In this document: piece after piece, positions 45,845 through 57,065 of the stretch
How positions within the stretch are numbered: the first letter of the stretch is position 1
Layout of the letters: each line of letters opens with the position of its first letter
Assembly (NCBI GenBank): GCA_009760855.2
Contig: WPIO01000001.1
Span: 8,409,001 to 8,473,000, forward strand
DNA: 64,000 bases
Origin: Cristatella mucedo
Taxonomy: Eukaryota > Bryozoa > Phylactolaemata > Cristatellidae
Direction: 5' to 3'
The notes under the pieces: generated by a model
What the model was told of the DNA's origin: nothing
The model's database searches: none
Seen by the model: the letters and a program-made list of their open reading frames with translations, nothing else
Program-made: the position numbers and the translations under genes

Positions 45845-46999
45845 TCAGGCCAGCCGCTCCAGCGACCACGGCCGCCAGACGTGCGCCGAATCCTCCGGTA
45901 GCGGAGGCTTGCGGTCGCCGGCATTCGGCGACGCTAGTCCGACAGCAGCCGCTGCGTGCATCGCACCGCCCGGCGGAAAGCCGAGCTCGCGTGCGTAGTT
46001 GGCCCCTTCTGCGGCTGCGGCGGCGGACGGTATGAGGAGGGCCAGCGAGCCGCCGCCAACTGACATGACGCTGCCCGGCATGATCGCGGCGGCGCCTTGA
46101 GGCGGCGATGCACGCGACGACGTAGCTGACGCAGCGGCGGCGGCCGCTGCCGCGGCTGCTGCCGCCGCCAGCGGCGACGTGGGAGGCGTCGGTAACTGAA
46201 CGTTCAACACGGGCAGCGCCGGCGACTGCATGGCAGCCGCGGCGGCGGCGGCGGCTCCGCCGGAAGTCGCGCAGGTCATCAGATGGTTCATCATCCGTTG
46301 CTTCAGCTGGTCCTCGACGGGCAAGCCGGCGAGATACTGCGACACTCTCGCGGCGCACTCGACGTATCCGGCGCGGTACTTGCTAGCCGACTCGCCTTCG
46401 CTGGCGCCTCCTGCACGATCGAGCCATGGGAGCGGGTGAGCACAGGCGAGCGAAGCGCTGATGAGCAGACGGCGGCGTCAGGGCGGCTGCAGCCAGAGAC
46501 GCCACCCGCGGGCAGAGCGACGTCGAGCGGAACGGCGGCCTCGGCAGGGGGCGCGAGCGAGCGAGCAACACCCACCGACTATGGACATGCGCTTGAGGCT
46601 GCGAATGTGCTTGACGGTCATCTCCAGTATGTCGGCCTTCTCGAGCTTGCTGTGGGAGTGCTCGGCCTTGACATTGTCGACGAGCAGCACTTGCAGCTCG
46701 CTCAGGCACTTGTTGATCCTCTCGCGGCGCCTCTTCTCCATGAGCGGCTTGTTACTCTGCACGAAGGAGAGGAAAGCGAGCGGGGTCAGAGCGAGGCCCC
46801 GGAGGCGTGGCGGTGCCGAGCGATGCGCGGGACGCGCGCGGGCTGCGGCGGCCGGGCGAGATGACGACGACGACGGCGGATGGACGGTCGGGGGGCGGCG
46901 GCGGCGGGCGAGCTCGCGCGGCGCAGCGCTCACCCTGCGCCGCGAAGCGGCGGAATCCGAGCCGTACGGCGACCTGTCGGAATTGCTGCACATTCCCAT
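45845..46999 (-). CDS. Hes-family bHLH-Orange transcriptional repressor (three exons)
   Basis: A nuclear DNA-binding repressor, usually a Notch target, that recruits Groucho/TLE through WRPW. Inferred coding exons on the minus strand: 46999-46934, 46756-46576 and 46410-45845. Introns are 177 and 165 bp, with donors GTGAGC and GTGGGT and acceptors TCGTGCAG in both cases. Phases agree (0 and 1) and give 270 residues plus TGA. The basic region, with the Hes-typical proline, is [15 protein letters not shown] (residues 23-37). The helix-loop-helix runs to about 78 ([15 protein letters not shown]). The Orange domain is about 93-129 ([20 protein letters not shown]). Ala-rich runs follow, and WRPW at 261-264 is followed by six residues, SLERLA. 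The start ATG has a weak context (CTTCCATGG), with GTG-rich sequence before it. WRPW rather than YRPW separates it from Hey. Orthology within Hes is not resolved. Confidence 0.93.
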
Positions 47000-47520
47000 G
47001 GAAGGCGGGCGTCGAGACTGGACTGACCAAGTGCACGTCTGCTTCCGCGCGACGCCGGAGCGGCAATGACGGCGAGACGGCGGCGCGCCGGCTGAAGAGG
47101 CAAACGACGGCTAGCCGCTCGCGTGACCCATTGTCCGCGGCGCCATTTCTCACGGTCGGCGCGGCCAATCGCGCCGCGCCGACTCGGCGGCCTCGCGGCG
47201 ATTGGTCGGCCCGGTAACCTGCGGCGCGCGAGTGACGGCTGGCAGCTGCGAGCGCGTGTAGTGCGGCATGGGAAAACTCCGCCCCCTCCCCGCGCGCGCG
47301 CGCGCGCGCGCCCGCGCGCCCGCGCGCGCGGGCCTATTAGCGGGCGCGCTGGGGCCGGGGCTGGCCGATAAGCGACGTCCATGGCGGCCTTTGTGAAATC
47401 ACCGGTCGGTCGGAGCGCCTCGATTGTTTGCTTACAGATTAGATACGCGGAGGAATGCGCGCTCGCGTGGGAAACTATCCTAACTCACGCGACACAGGCG
47501 GCCGTCGCGCGGCCGGTCTA
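47000..47520 (-). promoter_or_regulatory. likely Hes promoter and 5' UTR region
   Basis: CpG-rich DNA directly upstream of the Hes start. It contains a perfect Su(H)/RBPJ-type CGTGGGAA at 47466-47473, a weaker CATGGGAA at 47267-47274 and a CCAAT at about 47164. CACGCG class-C sites (either strand) occur at 47120-47125, 47253-47258, 47464-47469 and 47486-47491. The third overlaps the Su(H) site. These fit Notch activation and Hes autorepression, but such short GC-rich words occur often by chance here. The start of transcription is unknown. Confidence 0.45.
47290..47333. repeat. (CG)n simple repeat
   Basis: About 44 bp of alternating C and G with single-base interruptions. Potential Z-DNA, within the Hes upstream region. 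Confidence 0.9.
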
Positions 47521-48299
47521 TTATGCATTTCTATGGAGGGGCGTCGGCGATCGCGGGCCCGGCCCGGCCGGAGGCTGGCGCGCTATTACCTTTGTACCCG
47601 CCACCCTTACAATTTCGCCGCCGGCCGCGCGCCGCCCGATTCGCCGCTGCGCCGCGTCGCGTGCGGAGCAATCTCGCACCGGGGGCGGCGGCGGCGCGCC
47701 CGCCGGCGCGGCGCGCGCGCGCCAGGCGGCGAGCTGAAGCTGGGCAGAGACGCCACTGCGGCGGCGGTGGTGGCGGCGGCAGCAGCAGCTCGCAGCCGGT
47801 CAGCCGGCGCTGCCCGACGCCAGGCCGCCGCCGGAAGCCGGGCGTGCAGGGAGGCGGGGAGCGCACGCCGAGGCGGTCCACAAAGCCGTCGAGCGACCCG
47901 CGGCGCCAGCCGCACCGCCGCATCGCCGCAACGCCAGCGACGGCCAGCCACTTGCGGCGCCAGCCGCACCGCCGGCGGTTCGGCGACCCGCTGCCGGGCG
48001 GCTGAGCACTCTCTCGCGGGGATGGTCCGCGCGCTCTCAATCAAAGCGGCTTTTGTTTCGAAGAAAAGTATGCAGAGCGGGATTTCCGCTCCCTATCCAC
48101 AGTGCTCCCGAGTCCTCCAAGTCCGGCTTTAGGCAAAACCTCGTCGTCGAGGAAAGTACTGCTGTTAGAGCGCTTTGTGCACAGCGTCTCCGCTTTCGAT
48201 CCCTTCCTTTCCTTTTCGATCCCTTCCTTTCGATCCCTTCCTTTCCTTTTTTTGGCCCAGAATCGTACGAAGGCTTTCGACGCGAGTACGATTCGACAC
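47521..48299. other. CpG-rich, no gene identified, with a CCTTTC tandem
   Basis: GC-rich to 48010. At 48197-48252 'cgatcccttcctttcctttt' occurs three times in tandem with length variation. ORFs are compositional. Confidence 0.4.
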
Positions 48300-48788
48300 C
48301 TACCCGATCAATCGGAGCTGGCTCAGCGGTGGCGGCGGCGGCGGCGGCGGCGGACAGCCAGACACGCCCCGGGCACGGTGGGTGAGTAACTCTCGCAGTC
48401 GTCTTGGCAACCAACCGCTCGGCTGCAAAAGAATCACATCCGGGACTTCCCTTACGGACGCTGACCGCCGCTTGCTGGCGGCGAGTCCTCGTCGCGATAG
48501 GCGCGAGCGAGCAGCAAACGAAGCCGCCCGCTCGCGCCTCGCACACGTTGGGCTGCTCAAGACAAATGCAATCATCAGCAGTACGGCCGCTGTCAAGGCG
48601 ACGCCCAGCGCCACGTCGTACGCTTGGGCGGGCGTCGCCTCCGAGTGAGTGGGCTTAAGTAGAGCGACGCCGCCGAGAAGGGTGGCGTGCTGAGGCGGCA
48701 CGACCGCCTCACGTCGGTGGATCGGAACGAAGTGGCTCAAACGCGCAGGCATTGAATAGGGGTTTCCCACATCCGGGCCTGAGTAAAG
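48300..48788 (-). CDS. candidate exon with a membrane-helix-like segment (hypothetical)
   Basis: A minus-strand ORF is open from a possible splice acceptor (CTCTTTACTCAG, ending at 48781) through 48300. It contains about 22 residues of Ala, Leu, Val, Ile, Met and Phe (near 48640-48575; core LTAAVLLMIAFVLSS) preceded by SEATPAQAYD and followed by SPTCARRER, as in a single-pass type I topology. Further on it turns Arg-rich and then repetitive, so a donor such as AACGTGTGCG near 48560 may end the real exon. I recognise no family. The hydrophobic run stands out from the Arg/Ala shadow ORFs around it but could still be chance. Confidence 0.3.
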   Translation of the reverse strand, partial: LYSGPDVGNPYSMPARLSHFVPIHRREAVVPPQHATLLGGVALLKPTHSEATPAQAYDVALGVALTAAVLLMIAFVLSSPTCARRERAASFAARSRLSRRGLAASKRRSASVREVPDVILLQPSGWLPRRLRELLTHRARGVSGCPPPPPPPPPLSQLRLIG

Positions 48789-51560
48789 AGCGCGTCGGCG
48801 GTGCGACGGAACGACGAGCTCGTCTGCGGCTGCTGCTGCTGCTGGTAGACTGACCGAAATTCACACCACTTTCGCGGCCTTCGCGGCGCTAGCGTCATGC
48901 TGACTAGTTGCACATTAGCATGTATTCAGACTCGTTCGGTATATGCACTTCAACTCGAAGCAGACCCACGACATTTCTCGCTAGCCCAAAGAGAAGACAC
49001 TACGCACGAGACACCTTCGCTGGTCCTCACTCGAATGAAATGTAATGGGCAGCCGGAAGTCGTCGGCTGATGGCCCAACCGCCGCGCGCCCATCCTCGCG
49101 TCCGCGCCGCCGCCATCGCTGCGCGCTTCATCGGCGAATGCGCCGGCGTCGGCAGCACTTTCCGCAGAGAGTCTTGGACGCGCAGCCGCGTCTCGAAATG
49201 ACGGCGGCTGCGCGCGTCGTTTTAAGTCGCCGGCGTCGCGCGGCCGCAGCTCCGGAGTCGCCGCAGCGAAGACGCCCGTCGCGGCGGGCACGCGCTCCGC
49301 TCGGCGGAGGCCAATTTGCGTGCCTCGCAATTAGCGCCCCCTCGGGCGACTAATCAGACGCGACTAGGACGCCGGAGCATAAACAAACAGGTTGCCCTGC
49401 AATTCCGAAGCGATATCTGCTGGCCGATCGAGGCAGGCTAGTTTCTCTGTAGACGCCAATTTTCGCCAGCGGCTGCGCTCGCTGCGCCGAATTTCATTAT
49501 CGACTGTGTCCAAATTCCCAGTTTGCAGTTCACGTGTTCTCATTCAAAGCTATTAACTTGGGGCAGGTAAAGGTCCTACTATTTCTGACGGCGGCTCGCC
49601 GCGGCCGACAGCGCGTCGATCATAGCGCCCAGCCGTTCGCGCGGGTTTCCTCGACAGGTGTCGCTAGACAGAGCAGGCGGCTGGCGTTCTCTGCTGCGGG
49701 CGGGGTTGCGACGGGCGGCGCATGACCGCCGGAAGCGATGGGCCGAGCAGCAGCAACGCCGGCGGATGCGACGAGCGAGAGCGGCGGCGGCGGCGGCAGC
49801 CGTCGCAGCCGCCGCAGCAGACCTCCCTTCGAGCGCTCGCCGTCGGGCACGGGGCGTGCCCAGTTTCCGGATGTCGCGCGCGTGCCGCCCCTCCTACCGC
49901 GAAGCCGCGAAAACTTTGGTGTAGCCCGAAGCGACGACTGACGCTTCCCAGCTTCTGCTTGGACCGGATGAGTTAGCGTCGGCTGGAAATCTGCCCGAGA
50001 GAGCGAGACCGACCGGAAGTCGTGCTGCGCCTGCCTTCGGTACGCGACGGACGTGCATACGCAGAACCTGCCCGCGATTCTTCACGGAGGGGGGCATACT
50101 TTATGGTTGATATAAATGTGAAGACGGTAAGCGCGCTCATACTTTTCGTACGCACAAATCAATGCTGAATCACTTACCGGTGCTGACGAATACATTTCTT
50201 GTAATTAGATTCATGTTTTTTTATAAGAATACTACCAAAATGTAGCTTTAAAATAATTATTCACTGTTCTCATAAACTGGTTTTGCTCCACTAATCAAGA
50301 ACTTTATGCTTGGCTTAAGCAATTAGTCTGGCGGGCTCAGCAGTTAGGTCTGCGGGCACTCTGATCCGCTGTCTGAAGCAAAATTGAAGTTTTCTGGGAT
50401 TTTTCGCGGGTGCAAGTTTGTTTCCATGCACACAAATTTGTGGTTTCCTCTCGCCACTGCAAATCGGCGTAGAGCCGGGCACTTGACGACCCAGGTCGCG
50501 CGGTACGGAGTCCTTGCTCGACAGTAGGCCGGGCTCACTCGCTAGGCTGGACTTACCGCTAGATCGGCGAACACTAGGTGCTGGCACCCACCGTAGGCCG
50601 TCGTCTAATCGCAGTCGCTGCGGCTGGCAACCGCTCGACCCCAGCCTCCGTGCTTACGCTGCCTTCGGCCTCCGTGCTTACGCTGCCTTCGGCTGCTTTC
50701 GAATGCCGCGGCGGCGCCGGCTGCCACCTTCGAAGCGACAGCTGGCGCGTCCTCGCTGCCGCCGGCATCCTGCGAGCCACTTCAAAAAGGGTAGTTTTCA
50801 CACGTGGAAATTCGGTTGCTTCGGCCTCCGGTTGCTCGGCCCCTGCGAAATGCTGACGCGGCGGCGCCGCGAGAGCGGCGGCTTTTTGCGAAAGCCGCCG
50901 CCGCCCGGCGCAGGAACGCGCGTCCCGCCGAGCGACGCCTGCGGCGTCGCAGCCGGCGCTACGAGCGCGGCGCCTCAGCTGCGTGCGTCCCGACGCTCGG
51001 CGGTCCGCGCCTCCGGCGGCGCCGAGCGCTCTGGGTGCGAGCTCGCGCGCGCGCGCCGCGCTTGGCGCAGTATCGCTCCGGCGCGTGCTCGCCGGACGGC
51101 GCCTGAAGCGGCCGGATGCTGCGGCTGAGCGCCGGGTCAGAGGCGATCAGAGTGACTCGGAGCGAGACGCGAGCGCCGCCGCGCGGCGGCGCGCGGTCGA
51201 AGCGACCGACCGCCGCCGCAGCGGGTCGCCTTGTGCTGGCTGGCGCCGCTCCCCGGAGCGCCGCCGCGCTGCTCGCGTAGCCGCCGCTCCTCGGAGCGCT
51301 CGCTAGATTTCGTAGCGCGAGCTGTAGGTGAAGGACGCGTCTCGCCGGCCTCGGGTACTTGGTCTCCGGACACCGTGGGCCCAAAGACCGCTCGTCGGCT
51401 TTGTCGATTGCCCAGCGGCGGGCGGCCCGAATGTTTGCAAGTGGTACGTGGCTAAATGTAGGCAGACTTGCCTTTAGAGCCATTGCGGTCATCAAGGCAT
51501 ATGTCACTGTGTAGCAGGGCGTCATGATTCCGTGCAGGCATTAAGGGAAATAAATAGGCC
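48789..51560. other. CpG-rich block, no gene identified
   Basis: GC-rich at 49000-49360, 49580-49950 and 50550-51420, with AT-rich gaps (50100-50330). A 24-bp unit ('gcctccgtgcttacgctgccttcg') is tandemly duplicated at 50645-50692. The ORFs of 100-200 codons are Arg/Ala-rich and mutually overlapping. Confidence 0.35.
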
Positions 51561-52087
51561 AAGCTTATTTGAGGGTTAGATTTTTCAATATCTGAGTAGG
51601 GCTATATTTGTGCAAAGCTAACAAGTTAGTTGCATTGTCGTTGAATTTGAGAACGACATGGGCCATCCAAGTGCAATGGCAAGCAATCCATGCTGCAAGG
51701 TAGTCAAGACTATTCAGCGTGCTGGCAGGTATCAAAGCAAAAATACAACTCCGCGTTGCCTGCATCGTATAAACGTGAGAGCCTAGATTGTGCTTGTCAA
51801 TTACGAGGATTACATCTGCAACAACGATAGTAAAATAGAAAGAAATTAGCGGACCAAGCACTAATCAAGGGCTCCCTGGAAGGCCGGTGGCCATAGACAT
51901 CTACGCTCTGAAATATCCCACTGCGATAAACCGCCGAGAAAACGTGCGCTCCCATCAAAGCATAGCAACGCAATGCAATGGAGACGCAGTACTGGTAATG
52001 GTGCTCGGACGAGACGCTGGGTGCTCAAGAAGGACATGGTAGTGTATGCTCTCTCTCTACGCTACAGAGAGAGATCCAGAGCAGCTA

Positions 52088-52089
<2 letters not shown>
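51561..52089. other. no recognisable gene
   Basis: Medium-GC sequence. A 98-codon minus ORF (51861-51565) includes YFTIVVADVILVIDKHNLGS but shows no known family or clear splice sites. Left unassigned. Confidence 0.3.

Positions 52090-52178
<89 letters not shown>
52090..52178. repeat. (GA)n microsatellite
   Basis: 89 bp of GA. Confidence 0.95.
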
Positions 52179-52184
<6 letters not shown>

Positions 52185-54004
52185 CTGACCAAGTCAGCAG
52201 TCCTGAGAAGGTCGCTATATAAACTTCGCAGCAGTCTTGACACCGCAGCGAATAGCTCCAAAACCTGTCAGTAATCCACGCACTAGATTTCAAGCATTTT
52301 TCCACGAGATTAGCTGGTCTGCCATTCCCTCCCGAGTGCCTTGTCTTTTGGAACGGCATTATGCTAATCATGCTTGGAGGGCAGGACACATACACGCCTC
52401 TGACCGTTGCGCCTTGACGGCTCGAGTGGACGCGGCCGCAGATGACGGACGACACCCGAGGAGCTCAGACAGGGCGCAGCCTCATTAATTGGGCCGCCGG
52501 CGCGCACCTCGCCGTCGCGGTAGTGCCCTGCCCTGCCCTGCCACCCCGCGAGGCGATCGTTAAGCCAGCGGTCAGTCTAGAGATAGGGCCTAGGGCGTTC
52601 GGTCGATCCGCCGCCGCCACCGAAGCCGCAAGCAAGCAAGCCGGAACTTGCTCGCCGACGCAGCATGTGCTGGCAGAGCAGAGCCGTGCTCCCCCAGCTG
52701 ACGGCGCAGCGCGGATGATTCGATTTCGCCACATTGGCGGCAGCCGCGCCGCCGCCGGCTGCAGCTGCGGCGAGCGAAATGCCGCGGCTCGCGGCGAGGC
52801 CGTCGCCATCGGAGAGGAATCGAGATGGCGACGCGCCAGGCCGCGACCGCGTCGCCGTCTCGCGAAGAATCCATCTCTCGAGAATAGCGCTGAGTGGCGC
52901 GTGACGATCGGCGGCAGCCGCTCAAACGGCCGCCGCCGCCGCCGCCACTCGAGGAGACCGCGTGCCCGGGCGTGTCCGCTCACGCCTCGCCGCCGCCGCA
53001 TGCCCGCCGTCCCGTGCACTGGCGGCCGCGCTGGTGCCAGCTGGGTGTGGGCGGCCCTCGACTGGCGACTCGCTGAGCCGCCGCGTTACCCTGGGCGACA
53101 GCAGGCTGCGGCTCGCTCGGCGTCCGCCCGGTGTTTACGCGACGCACACACGCGTGCGACGGTGCACGTCCGTTGGGGCGCCCGGTCTCGCGCTGCGCCG
53201 CGGGTGGCAATAGCCGCGCATGTTTGAACGCCGTCTTCGCGCAAGCGGCTAGCGGAGACACGCCGTCGCTGAGCCGCGCGCTCTGGGACGCGCTCGCGAA
53301 CGTCGGCGGACGCAGGACGGGCTATAGGCCCGGAACTTCGCGAAAAGCAGCCGGGGTCGCAGCGGCTCGAGCGGAAAGGGAACGGCTCGGAACGGACGGA
53401 GGGGCGTCAGTCGACCGAGCTCTGCCGCGCAGCGTCTGCGCGTGCGCAGCCGCGGCGAGAATCCTCTCCGAGAGACGGTCGGTCAGACGAAGCTCGCGAA
53501 AAACGCTCGGCCCGGCCCGTCGCTCCTTAAGGCCGCGTGCGTCCTCATTGTCATTGTCGACCGGACGACAGAGAGGGCGTCGTCAGCCAAAGTCAGGCGG
53601 TGCGCCGGCCGGCGCTCGAGCGACGTCGCACGCGCGCACGGGGGTTTCCCCGCACTGGCTGCCGTCCGCCAGCCGTCGGTCGCGGCGGCGCAGCCGACGG
53701 CTTGAGGCTGCGGCGGTCGCTGCTGCCGCCGCGGGATCTAGTCGGCACGAGAGCGCGGCGGGTATCGGAGAGCGGCTCGAGAGGGAGGAGTGCCGCTGCT
53801 CGGGTTCTGGGGCCACCGGGTAGGTTGGTGTTATCGGGAGGCCATCGGCGGCGACCTCAGCTGCCCCGGCCAGCGGGATCGAGGGAATCACGCCTCGCCC
53901 GAGCCTCCTGCTCCGCCTACGCACGTGACCGCTCCCGCGCACGTGACCACGCATGGGCGTGCTGCGCCCGTACATCTTGCCTACAATCTCTGGCCGCCTA
54001 TTCG
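52179..54004. other. CpG-rich block with TATA-like site, no gene identified
   Basis: CTATATAAA at 52215-52223 precedes ordinary sequence, then a CpG-rich stretch from 52480 to about 53950. ORFs up to 261 codons run in several frames and are Arg/Ala/Ser-rich, so they are rejected. It may be another regulatory island. Confidence 0.35.
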
Positions 54005-54009
54005 TCTCT

Positions 54010-54078
<69 letters not shown>

Positions 54079-54098
54079 CGTCCCTCTCTTCCTCCCTC

Positions 54099-54151
<53 letters not shown>
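54005..54151. repeat. (CT)n microsatellite
   Basis: Two long CT runs separated by a CCCTCCGTCCCTCTCTTCC interruption. Confidence 0.95.
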
Positions 54152-54156
<5 letters not shown>

Positions 54157-55184
54157 CTCTCCTCTACGTTCATCCCGGTCTCTCTCCACCACTCTGATCA
54201 TGCTGCCGCCATAAAGCCCTACGTCACCAGACCGTACAATGTTCTGCGGCATACTGGAAGGCGTGCACACAACATGGCGTACCGCGTCGGCGTTGCCCGG
54301 GCCCTGATCTCTAGAAAACGAGCTCAGGCAGGCTGTATGTTGGAGGGCGGCCCCCAAGTCGCAAAACGCTGCGTACGTGCTTTAGCGTGCACTTATTAAG
54401 GCTACGAGGCGCATTTAGGTTCCTCCTTAAATAGTACTACCTCAGCAGGCCCATACCTAGAGTTCTTCATTCGGATCGGGTTAGACTTTGACTGTAGCGA
54501 CGCGACCGGAAGTCATCGAATTTATGCCGTCACATAGCGTATTTTTCTCTGACCTGGTAGTTTAGCAAGCATGCAGGAAATGCTCTTTTTTCTTAATATA
54601 TATTAAAAATTTTTTGCACGAAATGGTCTTATGTTTGATGACAAGATGTTTCATTCATGCAGTTTCCAAATTTAACTATGCAATGGTAATGAAATAATAA
54701 GCGATATTGACAGCAGTACACATAGGATTTCCAATCAACCTTTATGAAAACCTTCAGTCATCAATGGAAAGATATTGCCATCAAGACTCATCGAGAGGCC
54801 TTTGCAGCTTATCGAATCGCCAATAATAATGAGAATGATAGCTCAGGTGTCTGAACAGCAGTGTCAAACTACAGTAAACAGGAATAGAGCGAAGCCGAAT
54901 GCCGGGATCCTCGGGCTTACCGTGATTAGCATCTGCATGCAAGCCTGTCAACCAGAATATAGAGCTGATTTCAAAAGTAATGTTTGCCAATTCCGCAGCT
55001 CTATGGCTGTTGACTGACTCACAACAAGAGCTCTCAGACTTTCTGGAACTCCTCCCTAAATCCCCTGTAAGCCCTGCAGCCTGTTCTAGATACACAACCT
55101 GAAACCGCACGTTCTTCTCCATGACAAATGGAAGGGGTCTTTAACTCTACCGCCTTAAATGAGCACGCTACATTTCTGATAGAC
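54152..55184. other. no recognisable gene
   Basis: AT-rich from 54380. ORFs at 54775-55017 (plus) and 55122-54781 (minus) overlap and lack motifs. Confidence 0.3.
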
Positions 55185-55214
55185 CTCAAGCAAGGCTTTG
55201 TTGCCTTGCTTGAG
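55185..55214. repeat. perfect 12-bp stem hairpin
   Basis: CTCAAGCAAGGC, a TTTGTT loop and GCCTTGCTTGAG: a perfect 12-bp inverted repeat with a 6-nt loop. Followed by GCATTTGG rather than a T run. Confidence 0.9.
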
Positions 55215-55639
55215 GCATTTGGAACTGTATAAATCATTATTCTTGAGTCATTTTGAGTATCTAAAGGAACTCACCGAAGGCACGCCACCCGGAAGCCTTC
55301 CTGCATCAGTATAAAAAAGAGTAGCGTCTTAACCCTTCTTTAGAACAACTACTCACTCTAAAAAAGCGAACCCCTATCAAGAAACTGACTCAACGTGGGT
55401 GCCAAAGTCTCAAGCCTTCTCAGCCCCCCTTCAAGCGCAGCGTGCAACAGTAGCGCTGCGGACCATATAGAAAATTGACTTGTGCTAACCGCGGCCCTGA
55501 AATTCTGCGTTCGCTGAATCAGTAGCTAAGCAATTTTAATGGATACGAACAGATGCTTACCCGTTGCCAGTACGACCTGGTGGAGGCGAGGATGGGCCAT
55601 ATCGATCGACTAATCAGAGCAGCCATGATCATTTTTGTG
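55215..55639. other. no recognisable feature
   Basis: Nothing coding or repetitive was supported. Confidence 0.3.
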
Positions 55640-55803
55640 TAGTAAAAAATATACTTCGTTTGCATGGCACCCTAAGAGAACTTTCTCTCCATTCAGGCAT
55701 TTTGCATACGCCACTGGGCTCGAGCCCACGACCTCGGTGGTAAAATACATTAACCATGACCTTGGTCGAGGCTAGCACCATAACCGCTGGGCTAGACCTG
55801 CAA
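55640..55803 (-). mobile_element. SINE family 2, second copy
   Basis: On the minus strand: a head with 'gtctagcccagcggttatgg' (A-box-like), an internal partial duplication ('gaccttggtc'/'gacctcggtgg'), GGGCTCGAGCCC at the B-box position, then TGCCTGAATGGAGAGAAAG, TTCTCTTAGGGTGCC and an AT-rich tail. The same layout is at 30210-30343. Confidence 0.65.
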
Positions 55804-55879
55804 GGTAACTTGACGCTTGCCTTTCTTGGCACATACTGGCGGTACGCTGTAACCACTTCCTACAGCTGTCTTTGCCGTC

Positions 55880-56030
55880 CCATGGTCTCAGGTGCTCGCT
55901 CTTCACGACCCAGGTCGTGGGTTCGAGACCTGCAGTGAGCGATTCTTTGTTGCCCACTGCAAGTGGTGGATGCCACTAGACAAGTGAGACTGTTGAATCA
56001 GCTAACCTTATTTATTTATTTATTTATTTC
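55880..56030 (+). mobile_element. SINE family 1 copy
   Basis: GTGGGTTCGAGACCTGCAGT (B box), GCCCACTGCAAGTGGTGGAT, a shortened body, GAGACTGTTGAATCAGCTAA and an ATTT-repeat tail (56006-56029). Confidence 0.8.
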
Positions 56031-56241
56031 CTGCTGCCCTGCATCCCCCGGCCCCAGGCTTGACTGCAATCTCGAAAGAGCACTCTGCTGAAGTCTGCCG
56101 CACTGCCTGACCTTACCCCCTCCGAACGCGATCCGTATTTTTCCCTAGCTCCATTCGGTAGCGTCCCGATCAATGTGCAGTCTACTCTGCTGCCGTATCC
56201 GCTCCGAGCATCTTTCGGGGCATCTGCCTCCGCTCCGCGTC

Positions 56242-56243
<2 letters not shown>
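56031..56243. other. no recognisable feature
   Basis: Short sequence between the SINE and the (AG)n tract; no domain. Confidence 0.3.
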
Positions 56244-56333
<90 letters not shown>

Positions 56334-56404
56334 CAGAGAGAGAGAGACAGAGACAGAGAGAGACAGAGAGACAGAGAGAGACAGAGAGAGAGAGACAGAG
56401 AGAT
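56244..56404. repeat. (AG)n microsatellite with GACAGA variants
   Basis: About 160 bp; the right half carries CAGAGAGA variants in an irregular order. Confidence 0.95.
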
Positions 56405-57065
56405 AGAGCGTGCTAAGGTAATTCCAATGGACAAACGCCTATCGCGCACTCATCGCCGGAGCGACGACAAATTTTTCGGGTTCGCCGCGGCGACAGTGCC
56501 CCGGGCTGTGCCGTAGGATGACGGTGACACATGGCATTGTGACGGACCAAGGAAGGCACGCGAGACGAGCGCCGTCGCTTTTTAGAAAGACTCTCGTTCA
56601 GGCAGCTAGCATTTGTGCTTCTGGCCGGGAGTGCGACGCTCTAACAAAAGCCAAGTCTTACGGCTCGTTGCATTTGAATACGGCCATTCAGTACACGCGT
56701 ACGCTTCTGAGCTTCTCGCTCGCCGACTTTTTGATCCTGAGCGACTGATCCACGCTATCGACTGGACTTCCTCGCATTCAGCTTTTGTGCTCTCTCCTTA
56801 CACAATCCACCACTGCGGCGCCCTATCGGGCAGAGTGGGTGCGCAGATGCGCAGATAAACTCCGGCGACCCTTTCACGACTTCCATAGCTTTGAACCTGT
56901 CAAAGGTGAGTGAACTCTATACTGGTGGCTTGGTCCGCAATGAAGTTTTGTCAAAAACAAGGCTAAGAACTAAAACCGCGATACAACGCGAGCGGTATGC
57001 ACTGTAAGCTATACTTCAATATCACTCTCTGTCTACCTACATGCCTGTTTCTGTCTCTCAAGGTC
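56405..57065. other. no recognisable gene
   Basis: ORFs at 56518-56748 and 56613-56858 overlap in two frames and have no motif. Confidence 0.3.

Noticed and set aside
45633-46358. 241-codon minus-strand ORF over the Hes exon 3
   Set aside because: It is a frame-shifted shadow of the Hes coding exon (Arg-rich because of GCN codons read out of frame).
46283-47069. 193- and 202-codon plus-strand ORFs opposite Hes
   Set aside because: Antisense shadows of the Hes exons and CpG-rich introns; no domain.
52442-54214. plus-strand ORFs of 225-261 codons
   Set aside because: Same compositional bias; the later ones run into the (CT)n microsatellite.
54781-55122. 113-codon minus-strand ORF
   Set aside because: No domain, overlapped by plus-strand ORFs, and no splice context that supports it.
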